A DNA stretch of 64,000 nucleotides from PFJX01 sp031426735 (GCA_031426735.1 JASJPK010000084.1:1-64000); one strand, 5' to 3'. Numbered from the stretch's first letter, positions 16,165-25,068 are shown. The notes: a model not told the origin generated them from the sequence alone. Made by a program: numbers and translations.

Positions 16165-16659
16165 TCAGTTCGATTCGACCAGCGTCCGGTCAGGCAGGCG
16201 CCGCCGCATGGTCAAGCCGATCAGGCCAAGACCGGTGAGCAGCAATGCCCAGCTCTGCGCTTCCGGCACCGCGGCTACGTTGGCTACGCTGATGCCGTAA
16301 CTACCGGCCTGGAATGCGCCGGCGGGACTGCCGAAGACCACTGCGGTGTAGGTGCCGAGCTCGACCGGATCGAAGGCGAAACTGCCTGAGCCCTGCACCG
16401 TTCCCAGGATGTTGGCGCCCTTGGCGATGGCCAGACTGAGCACATCGAAGGAATCCGTAGGAAACGCGAAATCGAGCAGCGTCGCCAGGTAATCGCCCTC
16501 CAGCTGGGTGACTTCAAAGCTGTAGCTGTCGAACTGGGGGCCGCCGATCATGCTGCCCGTGGCTTCGAACAACGTGGTAGCCAGCACGTTGCCGGACGAA
16601 CCTGCCAACGCCAGCATCAGCGCCCCGCTGCACAGGGAATTTGCCATAAGTTTTTTCAT
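16165..16659 (-). CDS. PEP-CTERM sorted surface protein
   Basis: 164 aa. N-terminal signal peptide (MKKLMANSLCSGALMLALAG), a beta-rich body with repeated FDSYSFEVTQ / FAFDPVELGTYT segments, then the sorting tail VPEAQSWALLLTGLGLIGLT and a basic MRRRLPDR end. Exosortase (EpsH/XrtA) recognises such tails in bacteria that make exopolysaccharide. The body resembles FxDxY-type secreted domains. No exosortase gene is in the window. RBS GGAGGAAGG precedes the ATG. I found no -24/-12 element upstream, unlike the second PEP-CTERM gene. Confidence 0.88.
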   Translation of the reverse strand: MKKLMANSLCSGALMLALAGSSGNVLATTLFEATGSMIGGPQFDSYSFEVTQLEGDYLATLLDFAFPTDSFDVLSLAIAKGANILGTVQGSGSFAFDPVELGTYTAVVFGSPAGAFQAGSYGISVANVAAVPEAQSWALLLTGLGLIGLTMRRRLPDRTLVESN

Positions 16660-16783
16660 CCTTCCTCCATTCGATCAATCGATAAACCGTTAAATGAAAT
16701 TGTTTGTTGCAGGTGTTGTTACAGAACAGCCGATCGACCCGTCGTCCCGACCGGCGCCGGGACGGCGTATCGATCAGCGCTGA

Positions 16784-17071
16784 CTACGGCTTGGGTTCAT
16801 ATTTTTCGAGGCCAGCAGTCACGTACTCCTCCGTATCCAACTTGCCATCGCGATCGCGATCCGCCGCAATGAAAACTTCCGTTGCGATCATGCCGATGAC
16901 GGCCTCCCTGGCCGACACGAAACCATCTCCATCCGCATCCAGCTTCTTGAATGTTTCCGGTGCCGTGCTCTCCACCGCTGCCTGAGCCGCAGGAGCGCCC
17001 CAGGCCAGAGTGGTCAGGGCTGCGATAAGCAGGGCACGTTCCTGAATCTTGCTGTTGAATGCTTTTTGCAT
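16784..17071 (-). CDS. Secreted EF-hand calcium-binding protein
   Basis: 95 aa. Signal peptide about residues 1-31 (ending GAPAAQA), then two EF-hand loops, DADGDGFVSAREA and DRDRDGKLDTEEY, with the expected D-x-D-x-D-G spacing. It is probably periplasmic. The start at 17071 was chosen because the upstream in-frame codons do not extend a sensible signal peptide. A -24/-12 promoter (17129-17145) and a GlrR-type dyad (17276-17293) lie upstream, on the glrR side. Confidence 0.85.
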   Translation of the reverse strand: MQKAFNSKIQERALLIAALTTLAWGAPAAQAAVESTAPETFKKLDADGDGFVSAREAVIGMIATEVFIAADRDRDGKLDTEEYVTAGLEKYEPKP

Positions 17072-17128
17072 GAGGTACTCCCGTAGTGGATTAGTGGTCG
17101 AACACGGACTAAACGCCCAGGTTGCTAT

Positions 17129-17145
17129 AGCGAGCATCGTGCCAA
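17129..17145 (-). promoter_or_regulatory. Putative sigma54 promoter of the EF-hand gene
   Basis: Minus-strand TGGCACGATGCTCGCT has GG and GC separated by ten bases and a perfect -24 element; the -12 is TCGC rather than TTGC. The predicted start is about 45 bp before the ATG at 17071. Confidence 0.55.
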
Positions 17146-17275
17146 CTAAATAAATCCATGCATTTCAATGGGTTATGGCAATCGCCCGAAGCGTCGCCGG
17201 CGCGCACTGACGCCTGGCGGCGACACTGGACCGACCGGTGCAGGCCATGCGCTTGAAAACAAAGGGAAATGAAAC

Positions 17276-17293
17276 TGTCGTCGGCGGACGACA
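17276..17293. promoter_or_regulatory. GlrR-type operator (TGTC-N10-GACA)
   Basis: TGTCGTCGGCGGACGACA is a perfect TGTC-N10-GACA dyad, the motif known for GlrR of enterobacteria. It lies about 130 bp upstream of the EF-hand sigma54 promoter and 5 bp beyond the glrR stop. Confidence 0.55.
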
Positions 17294-17298
17294 GGTGT

Positions 17299-18678
17299 TC
17301 AGGACTTGAACTGAACCGGCGTCAGTTGATGCCGCTGCATCAGACGATAGAACTCGGTGCGATTGCGTCCCGCCAGGCGTGCCGCGCGGCTGACGTTGCC
17401 TTCCGCCGCGCGCATCAAGCCGACCAGATAGTCGCGCTCGAAGCGGCGCCGGGCCTCTTCCAGCGGCACGGTCAGGGTCTGGGCATGCTGCATGGCATCC
17501 GCCACCAGCGATGCCGGCACCAGATGGGTGGTGCACAGGGCGACGCTCTGTTCCACCACGTTGAGCAACTGCCGCACATTGCCCGGCCAGGAAGCCTGCA
17601 ACAGCAATTCCATGGCCTCCGGCGCGAAGCCGCGGATGGGTTTGCCGTATTTCTCGGCGAGACGAGCCAGACCATGATTGGCCAGCAGCGGAATATCCTC
17701 GCGCCGCTCGACCAAGGTGGGCAAACGCAGGCAGACGACGTTCAGGCGGTAGAACAGATCCTCGCGAAAACGCGCCTGTGCGACCGCATCGACGAGATCG
17801 CGGTGGGTAGCGGAAACCACGCGCAGATCGACGCTGACGGCATGTTCCGAACCGATCGGGCGCACCCGGCGTTCCTGCAGCACGCGCAGCAACTTCGCTT
17901 GCAACGCGACCGGCATATCGCCGATTTCATCGAGGAACAGGGTGCCACCCGCCGCCGACTGGATCAGCCCGGCCCGGTCGCGGGTGGCGCCGGTGTAGGC
18001 GCCTTTGACGTGGCCGAACAATTCCGATTCGAGCAAGGGTTCCGGAATCGCGGCGCAGTTGACCGCGACGAAAGGCGCGTCGCGGCGCGGGCTGGCCAGA
18101 TGCACGGCACGCGCCAGCAATTCCTTGCCGGTGCCACTCTCGCCTTGGATCAGGACGCTGGCATCGCTGGCCGCAACCAGACCCGTCTTGCGCAGCACTT
18201 CCTCCATGGCCGGACTGCGGCAAACGATGCCGCTACGCCAGACGGCGCCGGCGCCGTCCAGGTCGGCGTTCGCCATGCGCACGCCGACCCGCATGGCGCG
18301 CTCGATCTCGGCCAGCAGAGTCTGGCCGTCGAACGGTTTGGTCAGATAGCCGAAGACGCCGCCGCGCGTCGCTTCGACCGCATCGGGAATGCTGCCGTGC
18401 GCCGTCAGCATGATCACCGGCAGGCCAGGCCAGGTGGACTGGATACGGGTAAACAGCGCCATGCCGTCCATGCCCGCCATGCGCAGATCGGTGACCACCA
18501 CCTGCGGTTGCGTCTGCAGCAGGCAATCCAGCGCCTGCTCGGCGCTGGCGGCCGTGGTGACCGCATAGCCCGCCGCGCTCAGCCGGATCGACAACAAGCG
18601 CAGCAGGTCGGGATCGTCATCCACCGCCATGACCCGACGCGCGGCGGCGGCCGATTTATCAATGCTTATCGCGTTCAA
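17299..18678 (-). CDS. glrR: GlrR (QseF) sigma54-dependent response regulator
   Basis: 459 aa. Receiver domain with VDDDPDLLRLL and phosphoacceptor in VTDLRMAGMDG. AAA+ domain with Walker A GESGTGKE, the sigma54-contact loop GAYTGA (in place of GAFTGA, a common variant) and Walker B GTLFLDEIGD. The C-terminal Fis-type HTH is in VSRAARLAGRNRTEFYRLMQ. It activates RpoN promoters when phosphorylated by GlrK. It overlaps qseG by 20 bp, in the glrK-qseG-glrR order of enterobacteria. Candidate operators and promoters for it are described at several sites in this window. Confidence 0.92.
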   Translation of the reverse strand: MNAISIDKSAAAARRVMAVDDDPDLLRLLSIRLSAAGYAVTTAASAEQALDCLLQTQPQVVVTDLRMAGMDGMALFTRIQSTWPGLPVIMLTAHGSIPDAVEATRGGVFGYLTKPFDGQTLLAEIERAMRVGVRMANADLDGAGAVWRSGIVCRSPAMEEVLRKTGLVAASDASVLIQGESGTGKELLARAVHLASPRRDAPFVAVNCAAIPEPLLESELFGHVKGAYTGATRDRAGLIQSAAGGTLFLDEIGDMPVALQAKLLRVLQERRVRPIGSEHAVSVDLRVVSATHRDLVDAVAQARFREDLFYRLNVVCLRLPTLVERREDIPLLANHGLARLAEKYGKPIRGFAPEAMELLLQASWPGNVRQLLNVVEQSVALCTTHLVPASLVADAMQHAQTLTVPLEEARRRFERDYLVGLMRAAEGNVSRAARLAGRNRTEFYRLMQRHQLTPVQFKS

Positions 18679-19177
18679 TCAGACTTTTCTCCATGTTCTT
18701 GATGGCCTCCAGTTTCTCCCTGCACACCTCGGCCCGCTTCTTCTCCTCGCGCATCCTTGCGCCGGCTTCATCCAGATTGCCGGCAAGCCGGTTTCGTTCC
18801 CCGAGCATCGCGCGCATCCAGCGGACGAAGGCCTTGAGAGCGGGTTCGGCGGCGGGTTGGCGTTTTTCCCATTCCTGCAACACGCGCAGCGCCGCCGCGT
18901 CGTCGCGGAACGGCAGACCGGGTTGGGAAAGCAGCAACGACAGGCGCAACTGGGCAGTGCCGCCCCGGCTCTGATCCGGGATCGCGGCCAGCGCATCGTA
19001 TTCGCGGACCAATTCGGCCGGCGACGCGCGGCTGAACCGATCCATCAATTCCAGGACGTCGTCGGTGGTACTCGGCAAGCTGGACGGCAGGCCGGAACGC
19101 AGGTCGGCGCAACCGGACAACAACACGGCAAGCAGACCGGCAATAACCCCAAAGCCAGACGTATTCATTTTCATCAC
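18659..19177 (-). CDS. qseG: QseG-like outer-membrane lipoprotein
   Basis: 172 aa with a lipoprotein signal and lipobox LLSGC (mature Cys near residue 23). An alpha-helical body follows, with a C-terminal coiled segment rich in K/E (EEKKRAEVCREKLEAIKNM). In Escherichia coli QseG interacts with the periplasmic part of GlrK (QseE) and tunes its activity. Here it sits between glrK (4-bp overlap) and glrR (20-bp overlap), so all three are coupled. Sequence similarity in this family is low; the call rests mainly on architecture and position. Confidence 0.8.
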   Translation of the reverse strand: MMKMNTSGFGVIAGLLAVLLSGCADLRSGLPSSLPSTTDDVLELMDRFSRASPAELVREYDALAAIPDQSRGGTAQLRLSLLLSQPGLPFRDDAAALRVLQEWEKRQPAAEPALKAFVRWMRAMLGERNRLAGNLDEAGARMREEKKRAEVCREKLEAIKNMEKSLIERDKH

Positions 19178-20622
19178 CTTCCCGCGCCGCTCCCTTTGGG
19201 CAGAATCACCCGGAAGCTGGCTCCGTCCTCGTATTTATCATCGATGCCGATGCGCCCACCATGCGCCACGACATGCTCCCGCGCAATAGCAAGTCCCAGG
19301 CCGGTACCCTGCTGCGAAGCGGCCTCGGGTTGGCGGCCCTGAAAGAACGCATCGAACACACGCGGCCGCTCTTCTGCCGCCACACCCGGCCCCTGGTCGG
19401 ACACCTCCAGCGCAACCGTGTCGACCGCAGCCTCAGCCTGAATGCGGATGCGGCCGCCGGGCGGCGAGAACTTGATCGCATTGGATACCAGATTATCCAC
19501 GATGACCCGCAGTTTTTCCGGATCGGCCATCAGGCTGACCTCGCCGGTTTCGGTCTCGACCTGGATCTCCTTCGCCAGCAATGCGGCGCGTTGATCGTTC
19601 AATACCCGCGCCACCACTTCGCCGATCCGCACCGAGACCAGATCGATCCGATCCGGCGCCGAAGTCAGCGAACGGTACGCCAGCAGATCCTCGATCAGCT
19701 TTTGCAGGCGCAGACTGTTCTGGCGCAGGATGGAAACCACCTCCTGCTGCGGCCCCGACAGCGTGCCGACGCTGCCATCCCAGAGCAGGCCCGAGCACTC
19801 GCGCACGGCGGTCAACGGCGTCTTCAACTCATGCGAAAGATGGCGCAGGAAACGCGTTTTATCGGCTTCCGCGTCGAGCATGCCCTGGCGCATCCAGTCG
19901 AGACGCTCTGCCAGATACTCCAGATCGCTCGGGCCGCGCACCTGGATGGGAACGGTCAAATCCCCCGCGCGCAGACGCCGGATCGCCGCATCGAGCTGGC
20001 GCACCGGCTTGGCGATCAGCAACGGCACCCCGATCGCCAGCAGGATGGCCAACGGCACCAGGCCGAGCAACATCCAGTTCACCCGCCGGCGCGCCGTCTC
20101 GGCGCGCGTCTGCAAAGCTGCGATTTCCCGATCCACCAGCAGATGGCTCTGTGCCGTAATTTGCTTGGCGAGCGCAACCAGACCGGAAAACTCCCGCGTT
20201 TTCCGACGCACCGCCTTTTCGCTGAACGCCGCTGTGGCCAACCCCGCATGCAGCGCCGCTTCCTGCGCGATCAGTTCGCTCAGCAAGTTGCGCTGCGCAT
20301 CTTGCCAGGCGAGTCCGTCCAGCATGCCGCTGGTCTCGACGAAACGTGCGCGCGCCCGGAAGTAAGCCAGCCGCAAGGTCTCGTCGCCGAGGATGGCGAA
20401 CTGGCGGGCGCCGCGCTCCATCGCAAGCGTCTCCTCGACCAGATCGCGGCTGCCATTTACCGCCTGCGCACCCTGATACACCACCCGCTGGCTGTCCTTC
20501 GCCAGGCGATCCAGCGAAATCACGCTGTAGAACAGGCCCGCGAGAATCGGAATCGCCGCCACGACAAAGCCAAGCAGCGTGAATTTGAGGAACGAACGCG
20601 GGTAATGGAAACGAACTTTCAT
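19174..20622 (-). CDS. glrK: GlrK (QseE) sensor histidine kinase
   Basis: 482 aa. Two membrane spans (about residues 12-35 and 180-202) bound a helical periplasmic domain. Then come HAMP (RRLRAGDLTVPIQVRG), HisKA with the phosphorylated histidine in LSHELKTPLTAVRE, and HATPase with VIVDNLVSNAIKFSP, DQGPGV and GTGLGLAIAREHV. It is the first gene of the glrK-qseG-glrR operon, divergent from pgi across 240 bp. In enterobacteria the system responds to envelope state and controls small RNA genes; the signal here is unknown. Confidence 0.9.
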   Translation of the reverse strand: MKVRFHYPRSFLKFTLLGFVVAAIPILAGLFYSVISLDRLAKDSQRVVYQGAQAVNGSRDLVEETLAMERGARQFAILGDETLRLAYFRARARFVETSGMLDGLAWQDAQRNLLSELIAQEAALHAGLATAAFSEKAVRRKTREFSGLVALAKQITAQSHLLVDREIAALQTRAETARRRVNWMLLGLVPLAILLAIGVPLLIAKPVRQLDAAIRRLRAGDLTVPIQVRGPSDLEYLAERLDWMRQGMLDAEADKTRFLRHLSHELKTPLTAVRECSGLLWDGSVGTLSGPQQEVVSILRQNSLRLQKLIEDLLAYRSLTSAPDRIDLVSVRIGEVVARVLNDQRAALLAKEIQVETETGEVSLMADPEKLRVIVDNLVSNAIKFSPPGGRIRIQAEAAVDTVALEVSDQGPGVAAEERPRVFDAFFQGRQPEAASQQGTGLGLAIAREHVVAHGGRIGIDDKYEDGASFRVILPKGSGAGR

Positions 20623-20862
20623 GGCGCAGTTGCGAATGAAACCTCAGGTGATGCAAACCAGGCTGACTGGATTCCACCTGTGTCGGGAAGTTCACCACCA
20701 TACCAGCAGTGCGGCAGAAAGCTGGACCAAGGCGGCTCGTATTACGTTGCGCAGCATACCCGCTGCATGAAGCGTCACCCGCGCCCGCCTAGTTATACTG
20801 TCGCACTGATCCGCCTGCTCTCATTCCTGCTCATTTTCCGCACCTCAACCGCGATCCACACC

Positions 20863-22518
20863 ATGTCCGACCTGACCCAATCCGCCACCTGGAAAGCCCT
20901 CAAAGAAGAACGCAAAGCCTGGAAAGGCGTGCATCTGCGCGATCTGTTCGCGCAAGACAAGAAGCGCGCCGAACGCTTTTCGCTGCAGATGGATGACCTG
21001 CTGCTGGACTACTCGAAGAACCTGATCCGGCCGCAAACCATGAAGTTGCTGGTCAGGCTGGCCAAGGATAGCGGTGTGGAAATCCTGCGCGATGCGATGT
21101 TCGCCGGCGACAAGATCAATCTGACCGAAGACCGTGCGGTGTTGCATACGGCACTGCGCAACCGCGGCGAGCAAGCGGTCATGTTCGATGGCCGCGATGT
21201 GATGCCGGATGTGCGCGACGTGCTGGCGCGCATGCGCGCTTTTGCCGACCGGGTGCGCACCGGCAAATGGAAGGGTTTCACCGGCAAGCCGATCACCGAT
21301 GTGGTGAATATCGGCATCGGCGGTTCCGATCTCGGCCCGGCCATGGCTTGTCTGGCGCTGCGGCCGTATGGCGGCAACATCAATGCGCACTTCGTTTCCA
21401 ACGTCGATCCCAGCCATCTGTACGACACGCTGGAAGATCTGGACCCGGCGACGACGCTGTTCATCGTCGCCTCGAAGACCTTCACGACGCAGGAAACCTT
21501 GCTCAATGCCGGCGCGGCGCGCACCTGGCTGCTGGATGCGGCGAGGAAGGATATGAAGGTGGTCGCCAAGCATTTCGTGGCCGTCTCCACCAATGAACCC
21601 GCCGTGCGCGAGTTCGGTATCGATACCGCCAACATGTTCGGTTTCTGGGACTGGGTCGGCGGCCGTTATTCGCTCTGGTCCGCCATCGGCCTGCCCATCG
21701 CCTTGTATATCGGCATGGACGAGTTCGAGGAACTGCTCGGCGGCGCCTTCGACATGGACGAGCATTTCCGCACGGCGCCGCTGGCCGAGAACATGCCGGT
21801 CCTCCTGGCCGTGCTCGGGGTCTGGTACAACAATTTCTGGGATGCGCAGAGCTACGCCGTGCTGCCCTATGAGCAGCGTCTGAGCCGGTTTGCCGCGTAC
21901 TTGCAGCAACTCGACATGGAAAGCAACGGCAAAGGCGTGACCCGCGCGGGCAAGCCGGTCAAGGTGTCGACCGGCCCGGTGCTGTTCGGCGAACCGGGCA
22001 CCAATGGCCAGCACGCGTTCTATCAACTGATCCATCAGGGTTCGAAGTTGATTCCGTGCGACTTTCTGGCGGCGGCGGAATCGCATAACGATATCAACGG
22101 GCAACATGCCGTATTGCTGTCCAATTTCCTGGCGCAGACCGAAGCGCTGATGCGCGGCAAAAACGCGGCCGAAGTGGCCAGCGAATTGAGCGCCGCCGGG
22201 ATGAGCAAGAGCGAAATCAAGGAACTGCTGCCGCACAAGATATTTCCCGGCAATCGACCCACCAATTCGCTGCTCTATCGCAAGCTGACGCCGCGCACGC
22301 TGGGTCGCTTGATCGCGCTCTACGAGCACAAGGTTTTCGTCCAGGGCGCAATCTGGGACGTCAATTCCTACGACCAGTGGGGCGTGGAACTCGGCAAGCA
22401 ATTGGCCAAGGCGATCCTGCCCGAATTGACCGCGGCAGCGACCACGAAACGCACGCCGCACACCCACGACGCTTCGACCAATCGCCTGATCGCTCAATTA
22501 CGCTCAACTGCGGACTAG
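20863..22518 (+). CDS. pgi: Glucose-6-phosphate isomerase
   Basis: 551 aa, full length. Typical motifs are NIGIGGSDLGPAMA, VASKTFTTQETLLNA, GGRYSLWSAIGLP, ESNGKG and FGEPGTNGQHAFYQLIHQG. It interconverts glucose-6-phosphate and fructose-6-phosphate in glycolysis and gluconeogenesis. The frame is open far upstream, but that part is antisense to glrK; MSDLTQSATWKALKEERKAW is the true start. Monocistronic by spacing. Confidence 0.96.
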   Translation: MSDLTQSATWKALKEERKAWKGVHLRDLFAQDKKRAERFSLQMDDLLLDYSKNLIRPQTMKLLVRLAKDSGVEILRDAMFAGDKINLTEDRAVLHTALRNRGEQAVMFDGRDVMPDVRDVLARMRAFADRVRTGKWKGFTGKPITDVVNIGIGGSDLGPAMACLALRPYGGNINAHFVSNVDPSHLYDTLEDLDPATTLFIVASKTFTTQETLLNAGAARTWLLDAARKDMKVVAKHFVAVSTNEPAVREFGIDTANMFGFWDWVGGRYSLWSAIGLPIALYIGMDEFEELLGGAFDMDEHFRTAPLAENMPVLLAVLGVWYNNFWDAQSYAVLPYEQRLSRFAAYLQQLDMESNGKGVTRAGKPVKVSTGPVLFGEPGTNGQHAFYQLIHQGSKLIPCDFLAAAESHNDINGQHAVLLSNFLAQTEALMRGKNAAEVASELSAAGMSKSEIKELLPHKIFPGNRPTNSLLYRKLTPRTLGRLIALYEHKVFVQGAIWDVNSYDQWGVELGKQLAKAILPELTAAATTKRTPHTHDASTNRLIAQLRSTAD

Positions 22519-22624
22519 CGCAATGCGGATTTTTTGCTAGAATCACGGCCGTTAGCGTTTGTCGCTACCCGCGAAACTCGCTAACAATCAACATGTTGAT
22601 CAAACCATTTAAGGAATTACACAA

Positions 22625-22849
22625 ATGAAATATACCGTCCTGCTCGCCGCTCTGTTGGCCATGTCCCTGTCCGCTTGTGGCAAAAAAGAAGAAGCTCCGG
22701 CTCCCGCTCCTGAAGTTGCCGCTCCCGCTCCTGAAGTTGCCGCTCCCGCTCCCGCCGCTCCCGCTGACATGGCTGCTCCCGCTGCTGACGCTGCTGCTCC
22801 CGCTGCTGCGCCTGCTGACGCTGCCGCTCCTGCTGCTCCCGCCAAGTAA
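22625..22849 (+). CDS. Small Ala/Pro-rich lipoprotein
   Basis: 74 aa. Lipoprotein signal MKYTVLLAALLAMSLSAC with the lipidated Cys at 18, then GKKEEAPAPAPE and a low-complexity tail of APAPEVA and DAAAPAA repeats with no folded domain. RBS TAAGGAATTACACAA precedes the ATG, and a strong terminator follows. The N-terminus resembles the lipoprotein at 62325-62558 (AMLAMSLAACQKKEE). It may be an abundant envelope spacer protein; no specific function is known. Confidence 0.82.
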   Translation: MKYTVLLAALLAMSLSACGKKEEAPAPAPEVAAPAPEVAAPAPAAPADMAAPAADAAAPAAAPADAAAPAAPAK

Positions 22850-22865
22850 TCGGCAAGCAAGCATG

Positions 22866-22898
22866 AAAAAACCGGCCTTCGGGCCGGTTTTTTTTCGT
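22866..22898 (+). terminator. Rho-independent terminator
   Basis: AAAAAACCGGCCTTCGGGCC continues as GG and eight T. The stem ACCGGCC/GGCCGGT with a TTCG loop and a U-run lies 16 bp after the lipoprotein stop; it is near-symmetrical and could work in both directions. Confidence 0.92.
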
Positions 22899-22930
22899 CT
22901 GCACTACATCGCCGTCGAGCGACCAGATTT

Positions 22931-22944
22931 CGACACCGGTGTCG
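22931..22944. promoter_or_regulatory. Perfect 14-bp palindrome, possible activator site
   Basis: CGACACCGGTGTCG lies 75 bp upstream of the sigma54 promoter at 23019, where an enhancer-binding protein would sit. It differs from both the NifA and the GlrR-type motifs in this window. A PrsR-type PEP-CTERM regulator is one possibility, but no such gene is present here. Confidence 0.4.
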
Positions 22945-23018
22945 GATTTCAAAACGCACGGCCATGCCATTTCCCCAAAACACACACCTAACACACTGTT
23001 TTATATAAAAAAATATAC

Positions 23019-23034
23019 TGGCACGCATCCTGCA
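23019..23034 (+). promoter_or_regulatory. Sigma54 promoter of the PEP-CTERM gene
   Basis: TGGCACGCATCCTGCA has GG at 23020-23021 and GC at 23032-23033, ten bases apart, with a perfect -24 and CTGCA at -12. An AT-rich stretch (TTTTATATAAAAAAATATAC) sits just upstream. The predicted start is about 22 bp before the ATG. PEP-CTERM genes are often RpoN-dependent in betaproteobacteria. Confidence 0.8.
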
Positions 23035-23066
23035 TACAGTCTTGTCACTCACACACGGAGGCAGTA

Positions 23067-23906
23067 ATGAACAAGACGCTGATGCACCTGCTGATCGCCG
23101 CCAGCATGATGACTTCCGCCGCCGCCCAAGCCATTAGCATCGACGCCAGTCTGGCGGATTGGGGCGTTCAACAAAATGGTTCGGTCACGGGCTGGACGCC
23201 CAACACCGGCGTGCTTTCCACGCAGGAAGATCAAACCGGTTCCGGCGCGTTCAAGCTGACCCCCGGCTGGGGTGGGCAGGCTTACGATGCCGAAGCGATG
23301 TATGTGAACTGGGATGCCAACAAGTTGTATGTCGCCATCGCCACCGGCCATAACCCCAACACGGTCAACAATCCTCTCGGCAACAGCTACGCCGCCGGCG
23401 ATATCGCCATCGATTTCGGCATCGACAGCAGCTGGGACTACGGCATCGAATTGCTGGGCAGCGCCAGCACGACCAGTGCGCATGTCTATAGCAATGTCAA
23501 CTGGGCGTACGGCCTGTGGAAGGCCAACGGCGCTTATGTCGGCAGCCCGTATGGCAACAGCCTGACCGCAGATCACGCGCATCCGACTTCGATTCTTTCC
23601 GGTACCGACGAGGGTGCAGGCACGGTCGCCTACACCACTGCCGGCCAGAACAATTACGGGGTCAAGGCGACCGATCTGCACTATTTCTACGAAGTCGCCA
23701 TCCCGCTGGCCGCATTCGGCAACGATTGGGGTGTCGGCACCCAGTTCAACATCCACTGGACGCAGAACTGCGCCAACGACGCGATTTCCGTGATGGGCAT
23801 GATCGATTCCCGCGACCAGACCCAGGTTCCCGAACCCGCCACGCTGGCCCTGTTGCCCTTGGGCCTGCTCGGTCTGATCGCCCTGCGCCGCCGCAAGTTC
23901 GGTTAA
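23067..23906 (+). CDS. PEP-CTERM surface protein
   Basis: 279 aa. Signal peptide to about residue 22 (SAAAQA), then ISIDASLADWGV, a beta-rich body with many Trp, Tyr and Asn (domain not identified; it recalls carbohydrate-binding CBM9-like folds in its DASLADW start), and the sorting tail VPEPATLALLPLGLLGLIAL with RRRKFG. It is exported and processed by exosortase. RBS GGAGG precedes the ATG and a strong sigma54 promoter lies upstream. Its stop overlaps the end of the convergent aminotransferase gene by 4 bp. Confidence 0.9.
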   Translation: MNKTLMHLLIAASMMTSAAAQAISIDASLADWGVQQNGSVTGWTPNTGVLSTQEDQTGSGAFKLTPGWGGQAYDAEAMYVNWDANKLYVAIATGHNPNTVNNPLGNSYAAGDIAIDFGIDSSWDYGIELLGSASTTSAHVYSNVNWAYGLWKANGAYVGSPYGNSLTADHAHPTSILSGTDEGAGTVAYTTAGQNNYGVKATDLHYFYEVAIPLAAFGNDWGVGTQFNIHWTQNCANDAISVMGMIDSRDQTQVPEPATLALLPLGLLGLIALRRRKFG

Positions 23907-25057
23907 CGCAGCACCGCTTCGATTCGCTGCATCGCTTCCTGGATCCGTGCCTGGGAGGTGGTGTAAGCGAAGCGAACATTTCGGCTCGCCGCGTGCGAGC
24001 CGAAATCCGTTCCGGGCGTGATCGCCACGCCGGCTTCCAGCAACAACCGCTCGGTCAGTTCTTCTGCGGCCATACCGAAGCGACCGACATCGGCATAACA
24101 GTAGAAAGCGCCTTGCGGCGCGGTCTTCACCTCGAATCCGAGGCGCGCCAACTCCGGCAACAAAGCGTCGCGCCGCAAGTGCAACTCGCTCTTGCAGTCC
24201 TCCAGCAGCACGCGCGTATCGGCGCTCAGCGCAACCAATGCCGCATGCTGCGCCACGGTCGGCGGTGCAAGAAAGAGGTTCTGCGCCAATTTATCGACGC
24301 TCGCCAGCAGCGCCGCCGGCATCAACATCCAGCCCAGCCGCCAGCCGGTCATCAGGAAATACTTCGAGAAACTGTTGATCACCACGACGTCTTCGCCCAT
24401 GCCGGCCGCGCTCGGCGGCGTGCTGTCATAGACCAGTTCGTGATAGATCTCGTCGACCAGCAGCCAGCCGTTGCGCGCCCGCACCTCGGCATGGATGGCG
24501 GCCAGTTCCTGCGCTGAAATCAGCGTGCCGGTCGGATTGCCCGGATTGGCCACCAGCACGCCGCGCGTGCGCGGCCCCCAGTGCCGCGCCACCGCTTCGG
24601 CGGTGAGTTGATAGCCCGTCTCGCAGCCGACCGGAATGCCGACCGCGCGCACTTCCAGCAAGCGTGCGAAATGCCGGTTGCAGGGATAGCCGGGATCGGC
24701 CAGCAGGATTTCGTCGCCCGGGTTGAACAACGCCGCCATAGCCAGCAGCAAGGCACCGGACGCGCCTGTCGTGACGCAGACGCGGCTGGGCGGCACCTCG
24801 ACGCCATAACGTTCGCCGTAGTACGCCGCAATCGCCGTGCGCAACGCCGGCAAACCCAGCGCCGGCGTGTAATGCGTATGGCCGGCGCGCAGGGCGGCGA
24901 TGCCGGCTTCGATCACCGGTGCCGGGGTGGCGAAATCCGGTTCGCCGATTTCCAGATGAATGATGTCGCGCCCGGCCGCTTCCAGTTCACGCGCCCGAGC
25001 CAGGATGGCCATGACGCGAAACGGCTCGATATCGTCGGCGCGCTGGGCGGGCTTCAT
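23903..25057 (-). CDS. Class I/II PLP-dependent aminotransferase
   Basis: 384 aa, fold-type I. The family signature is HLEIGEPDFATPAPV, the nucleotide-phosphate loop TTGASGALL, ANPGNPTGT, DEIYHELVYD, and the PLP-binding lysine in NSFSKYFLMTGWRLGW. Substrate cannot be read from sequence; it resembles aspartate/aromatic aminotransferases of the AlaA/AspC group. It is the last gene of an apparent typA-mtfA-trx operon, 11 bp after the thioredoxin gene. Confidence 0.9.
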   Translation of the reverse strand: MKPAQRADDIEPFRVMAILARARELEAAGRDIIHLEIGEPDFATPAPVIEAGIAALRAGHTHYTPALGLPALRTAIAAYYGERYGVEVPPSRVCVTTGASGALLLAMAALFNPGDEILLADPGYPCNRHFARLLEVRAVGIPVGCETGYQLTAEAVARHWGPRTRGVLVANPGNPTGTLISAQELAAIHAEVRARNGWLLVDEIYHELVYDSTPPSAAGMGEDVVVINSFSKYFLMTGWRLGWMLMPAALLASVDKLAQNLFLAPPTVAQHAALVALSADTRVLLEDCKSELHLRRDALLPELARLGFEVKTAPQGAFYCYADVGRFGMAAEELTERLLLEAGVAITPGTDFGSHAASRNVRFAYTTSQARIQEAMQRIEAVLR

Positions 25058-25068
25058 CGCGGTCTGGC

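Noticed and set aside
16660..16783. Sigma54 promoter for the first PEP-CTERM gene
   Set aside because: No GG-N10-GC match with a TGGCAC-like -24 is present on the minus strand of this gap.
19261..20862. Long N-terminal extension of pgi
   Set aside because: It is entirely antisense to glrK; pgi has a normal start at 20863 and full family length.
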